Positions 49,790 to 59,971 of a stretch of DNA of 64,000 nt are shown here, piece by piece. The position numbers and the translations under genes were made by a program. Below the pieces are notes generated by a model, which searched no databases, had not been told where the DNA came from, and was given only the letters and a program-made list of their open reading frames with translations. The stretch's first letter is position 1. The number at the start of each line of letters is the position of its first letter. The stretch spans positions 331,001-395,000 of the forward strand of contig JACVVK020000143.1 in the NCBI GenBank assembly GCA_018292915.2, written 5' to 3'. This DNA comes from Batillaria attramentaria. Its lineage: Eukaryota; Mollusca; Gastropoda; Batillariidae.

Positions 49790-52700
49790 GTGCGTAGTCT
49801 ACCTTTCATGTGTTGAAAGTTCTAAGTATCAAACTGTATCAACAGTTAAAGCATCACATCAGGAATGCAAGATAAAACGCATTTGATATTAAGGTTGTGT
49901 TAACACGTGAGCTGCTTTTGATCCTTCTGAATGCATTGAATCAGTATTGTACGTAGTTGCATTTTGACAGGTCAACCAGCTTACCTTGTTTATATATTGT
50001 GTTATGTAAGTGTATGTATTGTGACTGATGTATTTGTTGTTGACAGTGTGGGTGTTATGTAAGTGTATGTCATGTTACTGATGTATTTGTTTTTGACAGT
50101 GTGGGTGTTATGTAAGTGTATGTATTGTGACTGATGTATTTGTTGTTGACAGTGTGGGTGTTATGTAAGTGTATGTCATGTTACTGATGTATTTGTTGTT
50201 GACAGTGTGGGTGTTATGTAAGTGTATGTATTGTGACTGATGTATTTGTTGTTGACAGTGTGGGTGTTATGTAAGTGTATGTCATGTTAGTGATGTATTT
50301 GTTGTTGACAGTGTGGGTGTTATGTAAGTGTATGTCATGTTAGTGATGTATTTGTTGTTGACAGTGTGGGTGTTATGTAAGTGTATGTCATGTTACTGAT
50401 GTATTTGTTGTTGACAGTGTGGGTGTTATGTAAGTGTATGTATTGTTACTGATGTATTTGTTGTTGACAGTGTGGGTGTTATGTAAGTGTATGTCATGTT
50501 AGTGATGTATTTGTTGTTGACAGTGTGGGTGTTATGTAAGTGTATGTATTGTTACTGATGTATTTGTTGTTGACAGTGTGGGTGTTATGTAAGTGTATGT
50601 CATGTTACTGATGTATTTGTTGTTGACAGTGTGGGTGTTATGTAAGTGTATGTCATGTTACTGATGTATTTGTTGTTGACAGTGTGGGTGTTATGTAAGT
50701 GTATGTATTGTGACTGATGTATTTGTTGTTGACAGTGTGGGTGTTATGTAAGTGTATGTCATGTTACTGATGTATTTGTTGTTGACAGTGTGGGTGTTAT
50801 GTAAGTGTATGTATTGTGACTGATGTATTTGCTGTTGACAGTGTGGGTGTTATGTAAGTGTATGTCATGTTAGTGATGTATTTGTTGTTGACAGTGTGGG
50901 TGTTATGTAAGTGTATGTCATGTTAGTGATGTATTTGTTGTTGACAGTGTGGGTGTTATGTAAGTGTATGTCATGTTACTGATGTATTTGTTGTTGACAG
51001 TGTGGGTGTTATGTAAGTGTATGTCATGTTACTGATGTATTTGTTGTTGACAGTGTGGGAGCACATTGCTTCTCTAACAAGTCGGAGTTGGTCCATTACA
51101 CGTGCTTCATCGTTGACTATGCCGGTATCGGTCTGTACGGACTGGGTAGCGCCATCATCCACTACTGGTACTGCATGCATGAGGACATCTTCGGCACATT
51201 CCCTCACCGATTTGCCGCCCCTGTTGGTGTGGCCCTCAGCTCCCTGGTCTGTATGTGCTGCTCTATATCTAAGACCTTCTACTCGCGCCCCTACCCCTTC
51301 GAGCGACGCATCTGGCAGATCGGATCAGTGTTGGCCATCTACTGCTGGCTTATCTTTCCTATATGGTGGGTAGTACAGTGTAGTTGATACTTCCTGTAAT
51401 TTATCATGCTTATTACAGCTGGCTGATCTTTCCTGTATGGTGGGTAGTAGTTGATACTTTTTGTATCTCATCATGCTTATTACAGCTGGCTGATCTTTCC
51501 TGTATGGTGGGTAGTACAGTGTAGTTGATACTTCCTGTAATTTATCATGCTTATTACAGCTGGCTGATCTTTCCTGTATGGTGGGTATAGTACAGTGTAG
51601 TTGATACTTCCTGTAATTTATCATGCTTATTACAGCTGGCTGATCTTTCCTGTATGGTGGGTAGTACAGTGTAGTTGATACTTCCTGTAATTTATCATGC
51701 TTATTACAGCTGGCTGATCTTTCCTGTATGGTGGGTAGCAGTTGATACTTTTTGTATCTCATCATGCTTATTACAGCTGGCTGATCTTTCCTGTATGGTG
51801 GGTAGTACAGTGTAGTTGATACTTCCTGTAATTTATCATGCTTATTACAGCTGGCTGATCTTTCCTGTATGGTGGGTATAGTACAGTGTAGTTGATACTT
51901 CCTGTAATTTATCATGCTTATTACAGCTGGCTGATCTTTCCTGTATGGTGGGTAGTACAGTGTAGTTGATACTTCCTGTAATTTATCATGCTTATTACAG
52001 CTGGCTGATCTTTCCTGTATGGTGGGTAGTAGTTGATACTTCCTGTAATTTATCATGCTTATTACAGCTGGCTGATCTTTCCTGTATGGTGGGTAGTAGT
52101 TGATACTTTTTGTATCTCATCATGCTTATTACAGCTGGCTGATCTTTCCTGTATGGTGGGTAGTACAGTGTAGTTGATACTTCCTGTAATTTATCATGCT
52201 TATTACAGCTGGCTGATCTTTCCTGTATGGTGGGTAGCAGTTGATACTTTTTGTATCTCATCATGCTTATTACAGCTGGCTGATCTTTCCTTCATCTTCT
52301 CGATATAGTGGGTATCAGTCATTCACCAACATACTTCCTTCCATACATACATGTATACATATGACAGTATGTCTCTGTTTCAGCTTATCATGCATGCTAC
52401 AGCTCATCACCCAGACACAACTAGTGTTAGTCCTGAACATGGTACTTTTGCCACTGGTACATGTATATACACGTGTATGTACATTGGCATGTGCACACTT
52501 TAGCAGTGAGCTCAGTTTCTCACAGTTGTTTCCCTTCGTCCTCTTGCCTCTTGCCCTTCATCTACAGTTGTTTCCCTTCGTCCTCTTGCCTCTTGCCCTT
52601 CATCTACAGATGTGCTGTTGCACACTAGGTTTGGTTCAAAATTTCAAAAAGTGAATTTCATTTTCAAGAAAAGGAATGGGCTTTTTTTTTTTGGGGGGGG

Positions 52701-53197
52701 GGGGGGTGTTGTTTCTGTTTTCACCACTTTACGGAAAGAAATAGGTTTGTTTTATTTGTATGCTTTAATTGACAAGAGTACCTAATGTTTGTATGTGCAG
52801 GTATCAGCTCTACCTGTTTGTATTTTTCTCCTACTGGGAACCCAGCTTGGCCGACCACCTGCAACAGATGTTTTGGTTTTTCAGCGGTGGATTCTTCTTC
52901 GGTTCTGACATCCCTCAGCGATTTTTCCCAGGCCATTTTGATTTTGTCGGCCACAGTCACCAGATCTTCCACGTGTGTATCATGATGACGTCACTGAAGC
53001 AGCTGGATGCGGTATATCAGGATATTTTGTCCGAGAGCAAGCTGCTTTACTCTGATGAAGCCCCGACTTTCCTGAACACATACGGGGCGGTGTTCATTGG
53101 GTTGTTTATCAACATCTGTATCGGTGTCATCTTTCACCATGTAGCAAAGAGAAAGATAGCAAAGGACGCCTTGCTTGAAGCTCAGGCAAGACAGTGA
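49395..53197 (+). CDS. PAQR: Membrane progestin receptor-type PAQR protein (three coding exons)
   Basis: Exons 49395-49789, 51054-51365 and 52801-53197 join in frame (both introns phase 2) to give 367 residues, about the usual length for mPR proteins (roughly 350). Family evidence: VPRVFHEPHVETGFRQTDQP then the E82-x2-N85-x3-H89 motif (NECMNCWTHL); S132VGAH136 followed by SKSE-like NKSELVHY and D153-YAG; C-terminal S288HQIFH293. In the PAQR/adiponectin receptor fold the conserved Ser, Asp and three His residues surround a metal site, and all are present here. Seven or so hydrophobic helices are expected in the plasma membrane; ligand and signalling cannot be read from sequence. Most similar in pattern to PAQR7/PAQR8 (mPR alpha/beta). 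Both introns contain minisatellites that copy the adjoining splice sites. The ATG at 49395 has a good context (GCCATGA), but the frame stays open upstream to a possible acceptor at 49357, so the N-terminus could be longer. Confidence 0.9.
49999..51053. repeat. 53-bp array with repeated splice acceptor and donor (PAQR intron 1)
   Basis: Twenty copies of ttgttgacag|TGTGGG at exactly 53-bp steps, from 50046/50047 to the real exon border at 51053/51054 (1007 bp = 19 x 53). In the 19 extra copies the acceptor is followed by TGTGGGTGTTAT and then GTAAGT, a consensus donor. Units come in variants (gtattgtgactg, catgttactg, catgttagtg); the order of units 3-8 recurs as units 14-19, showing block duplication. 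Confidence 0.97.
51054..51365 (+). CDS. PAQR: PAQR exon 2
   Basis: 312 nt. The acceptor ttgttgttgacag is the last of 20 tandem copies. The exon encodes S132-VGAHCFSNKSELVHY, VDYAGIGLYGLGSAIIHYW, and IGSVLAIYCWLIFPI, ending with TG of Trp236 before GTGGGT. Its last 20 or so bases are the parent sequence of the array at 51366-52310. Confidence 0.92.
51366..52310. repeat. 67/74/76-bp array of 21-nt mini-exon-like units (PAQR intron 2)
   Basis: Thirteen copies beginning CTGGCTGATC at 51419, 51486, 51560, 51636, 51710, 51777, 51851, 51927, 52001, 52068, 52135, 52209 and 52276; the last is degraded. Each intact copy is cttattacag|21 nt|GTGGGTA, the 21 nt being a near copy of the end of exon 2. Spacing 67-74-76-74 occurs twice, a higher-order pattern. 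Confidence 0.97.
52523..52608. repeat. 42-bp tandem duplication in PAQR intron 2
   Basis: Two copies of agttgtttcccttcgtcctc followed by ttgcctcttgcccttcatc. Pyrimidine-rich on the plus strand and followed by ctacag, so it resembles a duplicated acceptor tract. Confidence 0.9.
52801..53197 (+). CDS. PAQR: PAQR exon 3 (C-terminus)
   Basis: 397 nt after acceptor tgtatgtgcag; the first base completes Trp236. It encodes YQLYLFVFFSYWEPSLAD, SGGFFFGSDIPQRFFPGHF, DFVGHSHQIFHVCIMMTS with the two metal-ligand His residues, a final membrane segment (FIGLFINICIGVIFHH) and a basic tail ending at TGA 53195-53197. Confidence 0.93.
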
Positions 53198-56100
53198 CCC
53201 TTCACTCAGGTAGCATGCGTCTTGTGGACCATTTGTATTTCAACAGTAGCCAGTAGCTGTTGTTGTGTTTGTCACCTGGTGTGATCTGTAATTATGTAGT
53301 AGCATGGCAAATCATTCCACACACTTAGTCTACAGTAACACAGCTGACCAGCTTGCCATGCTTGACGATAGGAGTAACTCTGTGGGGGTACGAGTGTGAG
53401 TAGAAGTGCATGTATGACCAGTGTTCTGCACAACGCAATTCCCTATATATGTACCAACAGATAAATACCAACAGACACTCTTCGCAGAGAAAATAATACA
53501 AAACATTTTATTATATACATGTACATGTACTGCCTCCAAGTTTGTATTGGCTCTTTTGGCATTTGTCTGTTTTTCTTTTTCTCTGTTTTCATTGGGAAGC
53601 CACCTGAAAGACGTTCTGCCTTGTTTGTGTTTGGCACGGACACACTGTTTTGTACATGAACTTCAGGCTGCTGCTTCAGTAGATCTATTTCATAACTATT
53701 GCTAAATGTCCTGTATGCATCCTGTACAGATGTACCAGATGTACATCCTGCAGAAATCAGCTGTTTTGCATAAAGCAGAATGTATACATGTCAATACATG
53801 CACATACTGATGTAGCGGTGCAATACCCTGAACCGAGTTCAGAACAGACACGTACCACATTGCGTCAAATTGTCTTTTGTCACTAGTTTTTACTTTTTTA
53901 AAATTTTTAACCTTTGTTTACTTCAATCCTTTTCCAAAATGTATTTTTTTCATTAAATTGTGAGCAACTTAAATATAAAGGCTTGTTGTGACTTCATATT
54001 GTGGGGGGGGGGGGGGGGGGGGGCTGTGATCATAATTATATATTTAGGAGATTTTTGTTTGTTGTTTCTTGTTGTTGTTGGTTTTGTTTTTGTTTGTTTT
54101 TCTTGGGGTTGGGGAGGGGGGGGGGGAGGGTGCAGGGTGGTGGTGGTTGTGTGTGTGTGGGCAGGGGAATGTGTGTGTGTGTGTGTGAAAGATTTCACCT
54201 TCTAGTACTTGCTGTGGATTTTATTTTGGGTAGTTATTGGCATATTTCTTATTGGCCTTTTTTTATTTACATGGATGAATAGTATACATTTTTTTTTTTT
54301 TTACTGTGCATAAGCATTTATGATGTCTTTATTTAATGTCTACTGAAGAAAATGTTTTCTTTAATGTCATAGTCAAACCATCTACTGCTGGCCAAAAAAG
54401 CCTCTGTTGTGATTTGTGTGTATGTCGGGTAGTTTTGTTCACTGTCACGGCCATTACACATGCTGACCATCTGTCAATCAGACGCACACCACTGTTGCTG
54501 ATCTATCCATATTGCAAAATCTGCCCAGTGGGTGTTGGCAATAAATTCACCCATAAGCCAGTTATCACAGAATCCAAAACCTTTTTTTTTTTAAAACCAA
54601 TTTATGTGTGCTCTTCCAATACAGCACAGGCCTTCCTATTTTCTACGTGGACATAGTATTTCCTGTCGCTAACAATATGTATGCTTGCAGCATGCAGTAT
54701 GTGAACTGCATGTAACGTCCCCATGTACTTGCTGTGATGTGTGGGTGTTGAAAGCTGCCTGTTATTATCAGTGGGTTTCATCAGTATTAGTACATGTATG
54801 TATTCTTATTGCCAATCACAATTGTTTTGCATCTCACGCTGAGCAATGCAGGTTCCACTGATGTGCAGACAGTCACTGTGTGGAACTTTCCCTCACCCTG
54901 TGTAGATCTCTACAGTCAGTCGGTGAAAGGTATTTATCCAGCAGACAGCTCATCAGTTTATGCCGAATCTTTCACACACATCCTTGTGTCAACACCGTCT
55001 GTGCGAACGAGAAGAAGAGGATCGGACATGTTGAAATGTCACTTTGATCACGTGTTGCCTGCAACAGTGGCTTTGTAAAGTACATGTAATATGTACTAGA
55101 TGATTGTCCCACCTGACAGTCGTATACATAGACTAGCATCCACAAGCCACAAGCCAAGACTGATCACCACTGAATCAACACCTGGTCCAAAAGTTCAGTG
55201 CACAGTTTACTGTGGCAGTTTTATGATTGATGCAACAGGGTACTCCTTTTTTTTTTTTCTTTCTTTTTGCATGTGAGTGCTGCTTTGAAAATAACGTGGC
55301 AAAAAGCCTTATTGGTTGTGTAAGTAACATATCATACAGATTCCATTCTGTTATGGGATTCTGTATTAATTAAAAGTGTTAAAATTGTGTGCTTACTGTG
55401 GTGGTGTTTTTTTTTCTGTTCATAAGAACAGATTTCACAGTGGCCAGCCCTATTCACCAGCAGAGAAAACCTTTACATAATGAACTTTCAGTAAGACCAG
55501 TCACTGCAGGAACACTAAGAGCTGCAACATGTACACCCTGTGTGAGAAAGAGAGAGAGAGAGAGATGGCAAGCTGCTGTTGTGTTTTACACATTTACCAG
55601 AAGAGAGTGAAAAATCCTAATAATGGTACTACTAGTACTACTAATGGGGAGTGTAGCAGGTTGTACAGCTGTAATAACTAACACAAACAACACACTGCAT
55701 ACAAATATACAACAGTGTGGTTGTTCATTCGGTGTGCGTGAGATTCATGAGTCTGCAAAACTGTACGGGATGAGTGGGTTCCACTGTAGGAATTCAATCT
55801 CTACACTTCTGTGAATTCCAGGTTGTCAAGAGGGCATGTGCATGAAGTCCATAGATGTTATTCTGTTCTGTATTTATTTACAGATTTACACCAGATTTTT
55901 AAAATTATTTGTTTTTTTTTGTACACAAATATATACTGTACAATCAAATCGTAATCTGAAAGTGGGTTGTTGAAAGGGATCAAGTATGTTCAGGTAAAGC
56001 GACAGTCCAGTTGTCTGACCCGCTATATATGGGTTTATATGTTTACCTCATTATTTATCATCAAACTACTCTACATATTACGAACTACATGTATAATTAA

Positions 56101-56771
56101 ACATATTGAGTCCATGATTTTTTTAGTAATGTTAGCTAGTTGACTTTGAGCAATGTTTTCTGTCCGAGTGTACAATTTACATGACAATTGTCACTTCACT
56201 TTTCCTTCTCTTTTCAGTAGTGCAGAATGTCTTCTCTAGTGCATTGTACTTAGTGGTTCATTCATTTGTGAACAATAATGTTGCTTCCAGATCTTACATG
56301 TTGGTAGAGTGTACGTATTGTAGACTAACGTTAACAAAGTTTGAGTTCAATCATAAAGGAAACAAGAACAGAATCATTACCTCGCTGGTAAAAATTTAAT
56401 TTTAGCTTTTGCAGTTAGTTTGATAAAATACAGTCAGTTTTGTTGTTGTCGTTTTAAAATCAGTTGATCTGTAGGTATGGTGGTAGCTGTCTTTTTCATG
56501 GGAACTGATATGTAGCGCATTTGTATATGATACATACGAACGAATGCATGAACGAATGAAACTGGATTTTACCTGTACACGGATAAAAGATTAGGTGCGC
56601 AGACCTTTTTAGATCTTGTCCTTGCTATTATCATACTGTATTATGAGGTGGTGTTTGGTGGTAGTACATATATACATAAAATAAGCAGGTCTCAAGCTGA
56701 TACATGTTTTACAGTCTGGGACCAATATCTGTCTCACACCTTTTTCCATCTCAGCAGGAACAGTGTGATGA
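53198..56771. other. 3' flank of PAQR
   Basis: Likely 3' UTR then intergenic. Poly(G) at 54003-54023, G/T-rich strand 54060-54190, several poly(T) runs. No further exon recognised. Confidence 0.5.
54540..54545 (+). promoter_or_regulatory. Possible polyadenylation signal for PAQR
   Basis: First clear AATAAA after the PAQR stop, about 1.34 kb downstream. No downstream GT-rich element is obvious, so this is weak. Confidence 0.2.
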
Positions 56772-57778
56772 TAAATGAACAAGTTTCATTTTGATATTGT
56801 TTGTGTTAACAATAGATGAACAAGTTTCATTTTGATATTGTTTGTGTTAACAATAGATGAACAAGTTTCATTTTGATATTGTTTGTGTTAACAATAGATG
56901 AACAAGTCTTGTTGATATTGTTTGTGTTAACAATAGATGAACAAGTCTTGTTGATACTGTTTGTTTTAACAATAGATGAACAAGTCTTGTTGATACTGTT
57001 TGTTTTAACAATAGGTGAACAAGTCTTGTTGATACTGTTTGTTTTAACAATAGATGAACAAGTCTTGTTGATACTGTTTGTGTTAACAATAGATGAACAA
57101 GTCTTGTTGATACTGTTTGTGTTAACAATAGATGAACAAGTCTTGTTGATACTGTTTGTGTTAACAATAGATGAACAAGTCTTGTTGATACTGTTTGTGT
57201 TAACAATAGATGAACAAGTCTTGTTGATACTGTTTGTGTTAACAATAGATGAACAAGTCTTGTTGATACGTACTGTTTGTGTTAACAATAGATGAACAAG
57301 TCTTGTTGATACTGTTTGTGTTAACAATAGATGAACAAGTCTTGTTGATACTGTTTGTGTTAACAATAGATGAACAAGTCTTGTTGATACTGTTTGTGTT
57401 AACAATAGATGAACAAGTCTTGTTGATACTGTTTGTGTTAACAATAGATGAACAAGTCTTGTTGATACTGTTTGTTTTAACAATAGATGAACAAGTCTTG
57501 TTGATACTGTTTGTGTTAACAATAGATGAACAAGTCTTGTTGATACTGTTTGTGTTAACAATAGATGAACAAGTCTTGTTGATACTGTTTGTGTTAACAA
57601 TAGATGAACAAGTCTTGTTGATACTGTTTGTTTTAACAATAGATGAACAAGTCTTGTTGATACTGTTTGTGTTAACAATAGATGAACAAGTCTTGTTGAT
57701 ACGGTTTGTGTTAACAATAGATGAACAAGTCTTGTTGATACTGTTTGTGTTAACAATAGATGAACAAGTCTTGTTATT
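56772..57778. repeat. 39-bp minisatellite, about 25 copies
   Basis: Unit aacaatagatgaacaagtct then tgttgatactgtttgtgtt; the first three units are a longer variant with tttcattttgat. Each standard unit holds the palindrome AACAAGTCTTGTT. A 355-codon minus-strand frame (57894-56827) is a product of the multiple-of-three period. Confidence 0.96.
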
Positions 57779-57892
57779 GTAATCACTGACACTGTGGCAG
57801 CACATGAACAAGCCTCATTGTCTCTGCCCTCTGACCTTAACAATACTCGTGTATGAACAAGTGTAATAGTGACATTGATCTCATGTCTGTCC

Positions 57893-58207
57893 ACTCAACA
57901 TACTATTGTCGGGTATGACCGCTTGCCCTCTTCATCTTCTGCTCCACTCAACATACTATTGTCAGGTATGACCGCTTGCCCTCTTCATCTTCTGCTCCAC
58001 TCAACATACTATTGTCGGGTATGACCGCTTGCCCTCTTCATCTTCTGCTCCACTCAACATACTATTGTCGGGTATGACCGCTTGCCCTCTTCATCTTCTG
58101 CTCCACTCAACATACTATTGTCGGGTATGACTGCTTGCCCTCTTCTGCTCCACTCAACATACTATTGTCGGGTATGACCGCTTGCCCTCTTCATCTTCTG
58201 CTCCACT
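57893..58207. repeat. 53-bp minisatellite, 6 copies
   Basis: Units starting caacatactattgtcgggta, with one shortened copy (missing catctt) near 58140. Pyrimidine-rich second half. Confidence 0.95.
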
Positions 58208-59577
58208 CACACATTGCTAAAGATTTGCTTTTTCAACAAAATGCCGCAAACAATTTTAAAAAATTTGGCACCCACTTCATATGGCGTTAGTGATGTGTCG
58301 TGCAGTATCCCAAAACATGCTGAGGCTTTTCGTGGAGTTTCACGCAGAGATGTAAAAACTACTTGCTGTGACAGACTTGACTGTTTACTGTATACAGTAC
58401 ATGCATGTACAAATTTTAACACCTGGGTTGTTTTAGGTATTTGTTGAAATGGTAGACATTTAATCTTAAGGGGTAAGGTTTGATCCACTCAGGTAGGTAG
58501 AGGTAGGTAGATTCACTCACACAAACTTGACATAAAGCACTTGACACAAAGACACATCACTGAGGCCTTAGAGAAGGTCAACACTGACACTCCCACCTTT
58601 CATCATTCTTTATTGCCATTTTGTGACTTACCCATGGTACCGGTGCACGGCTCTATATAAACTACAGCAGGCAGGTGCTGTGAGGAGAACACAAACTGTG
58701 GGAAACTGATTCAGTGAACTGACCATCTCTGTTCTAGTAATTTGCTTGCAAGTCTGCACGTCAGTCATGTGTGTGTCATGGTGTAGTACATGTACACCAT
58801 TTGAGACAAAACAGTATTTTTAGTTATCCTCTTATTAGAAGACAAAAAAAAAAACACAAAAAAAACACCACCACCAATTGTTACTGTCAGTATGAAATCG
58901 CACTTTCATTACACCTAATACAGTTTTCTGGCAATGTAGGTATCACCAACTTTCTTGTTCCCACTACTGTGTGCGACTCAGTGTTTTGTTACTATGTCTA
59001 AATGGTTCAATCAACATGTGCGTCCAAACAGCATGTTATGTCTTTCAAACAATAGTGCACTATATGTACGAGTATCTACTGTGGTTTGTTTCAGCAGACA
59101 TAGATAGATATCTATAGACAGATAGATATCTATGTCTCTGGTTTTAGCCAGAATAAAGTTTACCACGTACCCATCATGTTTGTTGTCCTTGAATGTGTAT
59201 ACTCAGAGCTCAGTCACAATTTGCTAAACATCACATTACAGCAAAGTTGAAGGAACCAGCAAAGCAAAGGAAATGAAGGAAAGTAACGGGGAAAGAATGG
59301 TCAAATTTACTGATTGGCCATAACTATTTCACAATTTGTTTACACAACTCAGTGTAGCTGTGTGCAGCAAAGAGAGGACCAGGAAAAGAATCAGGTCCCA
59401 TAAACAAATGTCGCAATGCATGTACATGTAGTTGTATGCAGTAAAAGAAAAGAACAGGAAAGGAAAGCCAGATTTCCCCACAAATAAACATGTCAATACT
59501 TGACTGTGCCGTGCTACTAATCCAAGGGAGGTAACACGGTTTTAAACGATTGTACGGGAGAGAACTGTGCGGGGCCG
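58208..59577. other. Upstream region of the acidic-repeat gene
   Basis: No gene recognised. Holds a near-perfect palindrome at 59097-59138, an AATAAA at 59152, and AAGGGAGGTAAC at 59524-59535, just upstream of the ATG at 59578. Confidence 0.4.
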
Positions 59578-59818
59578 ATGGCGAAGGTGCTGTTCGTGGT
59601 CTATGTTCCCGATGAAGATGACGAGAAGAAACGAAAAGTTAAGAAGGAGGCCGCTGGAGGTGAAGATAAAGGAACAGCCGATAATCAGTCAGTCGAACCT
59701 TCCCAGCATGTCGGCGGTTCAGTGAACGGAGATGAGAAGACGAACCGCGAAGACTTCAGGACTGGCACTGAAGAGGAAGGTTTTGTAAATCCGGGAAAAG
59801 ATGGAACCAGTTTGAATG
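59578..59818 (+). CDS. Acidic-repeat gene exon 1
   Basis: 80 codons plus one base (G of Gly81), donor G|GTGCGT. Encodes MAKVLFVVYVPDEDDEKKRK and a charged region rich in Gly, Glu, Lys and Asp. Confidence 0.75.
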
Positions 59819-59938
59819 GTGCGTATGCCCATTGCTGGATACAAGTTTATCGTAACCTTCTACGGCATGTACATAAAACTTAGTTGGTATCCTAAGGTCC
59901 CTTTATAAACTTTGATTTTGTTTCTTAATTATTATCCC

Positions 59939-59971
<33 letters not shown>

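Noticed and set aside
51325..52056. 243-codon minus-strand open frame
   Set aside because: Antisense of the PAQR intron 2 array; the meaningful reading is the plus-strand mini-exon cassettes.
56827..57894. 355-codon minus-strand open frame
   Set aside because: A consequence of a 39-bp tandem repeat; overlapping frames are open on both strands and there is no splice or start evidence.
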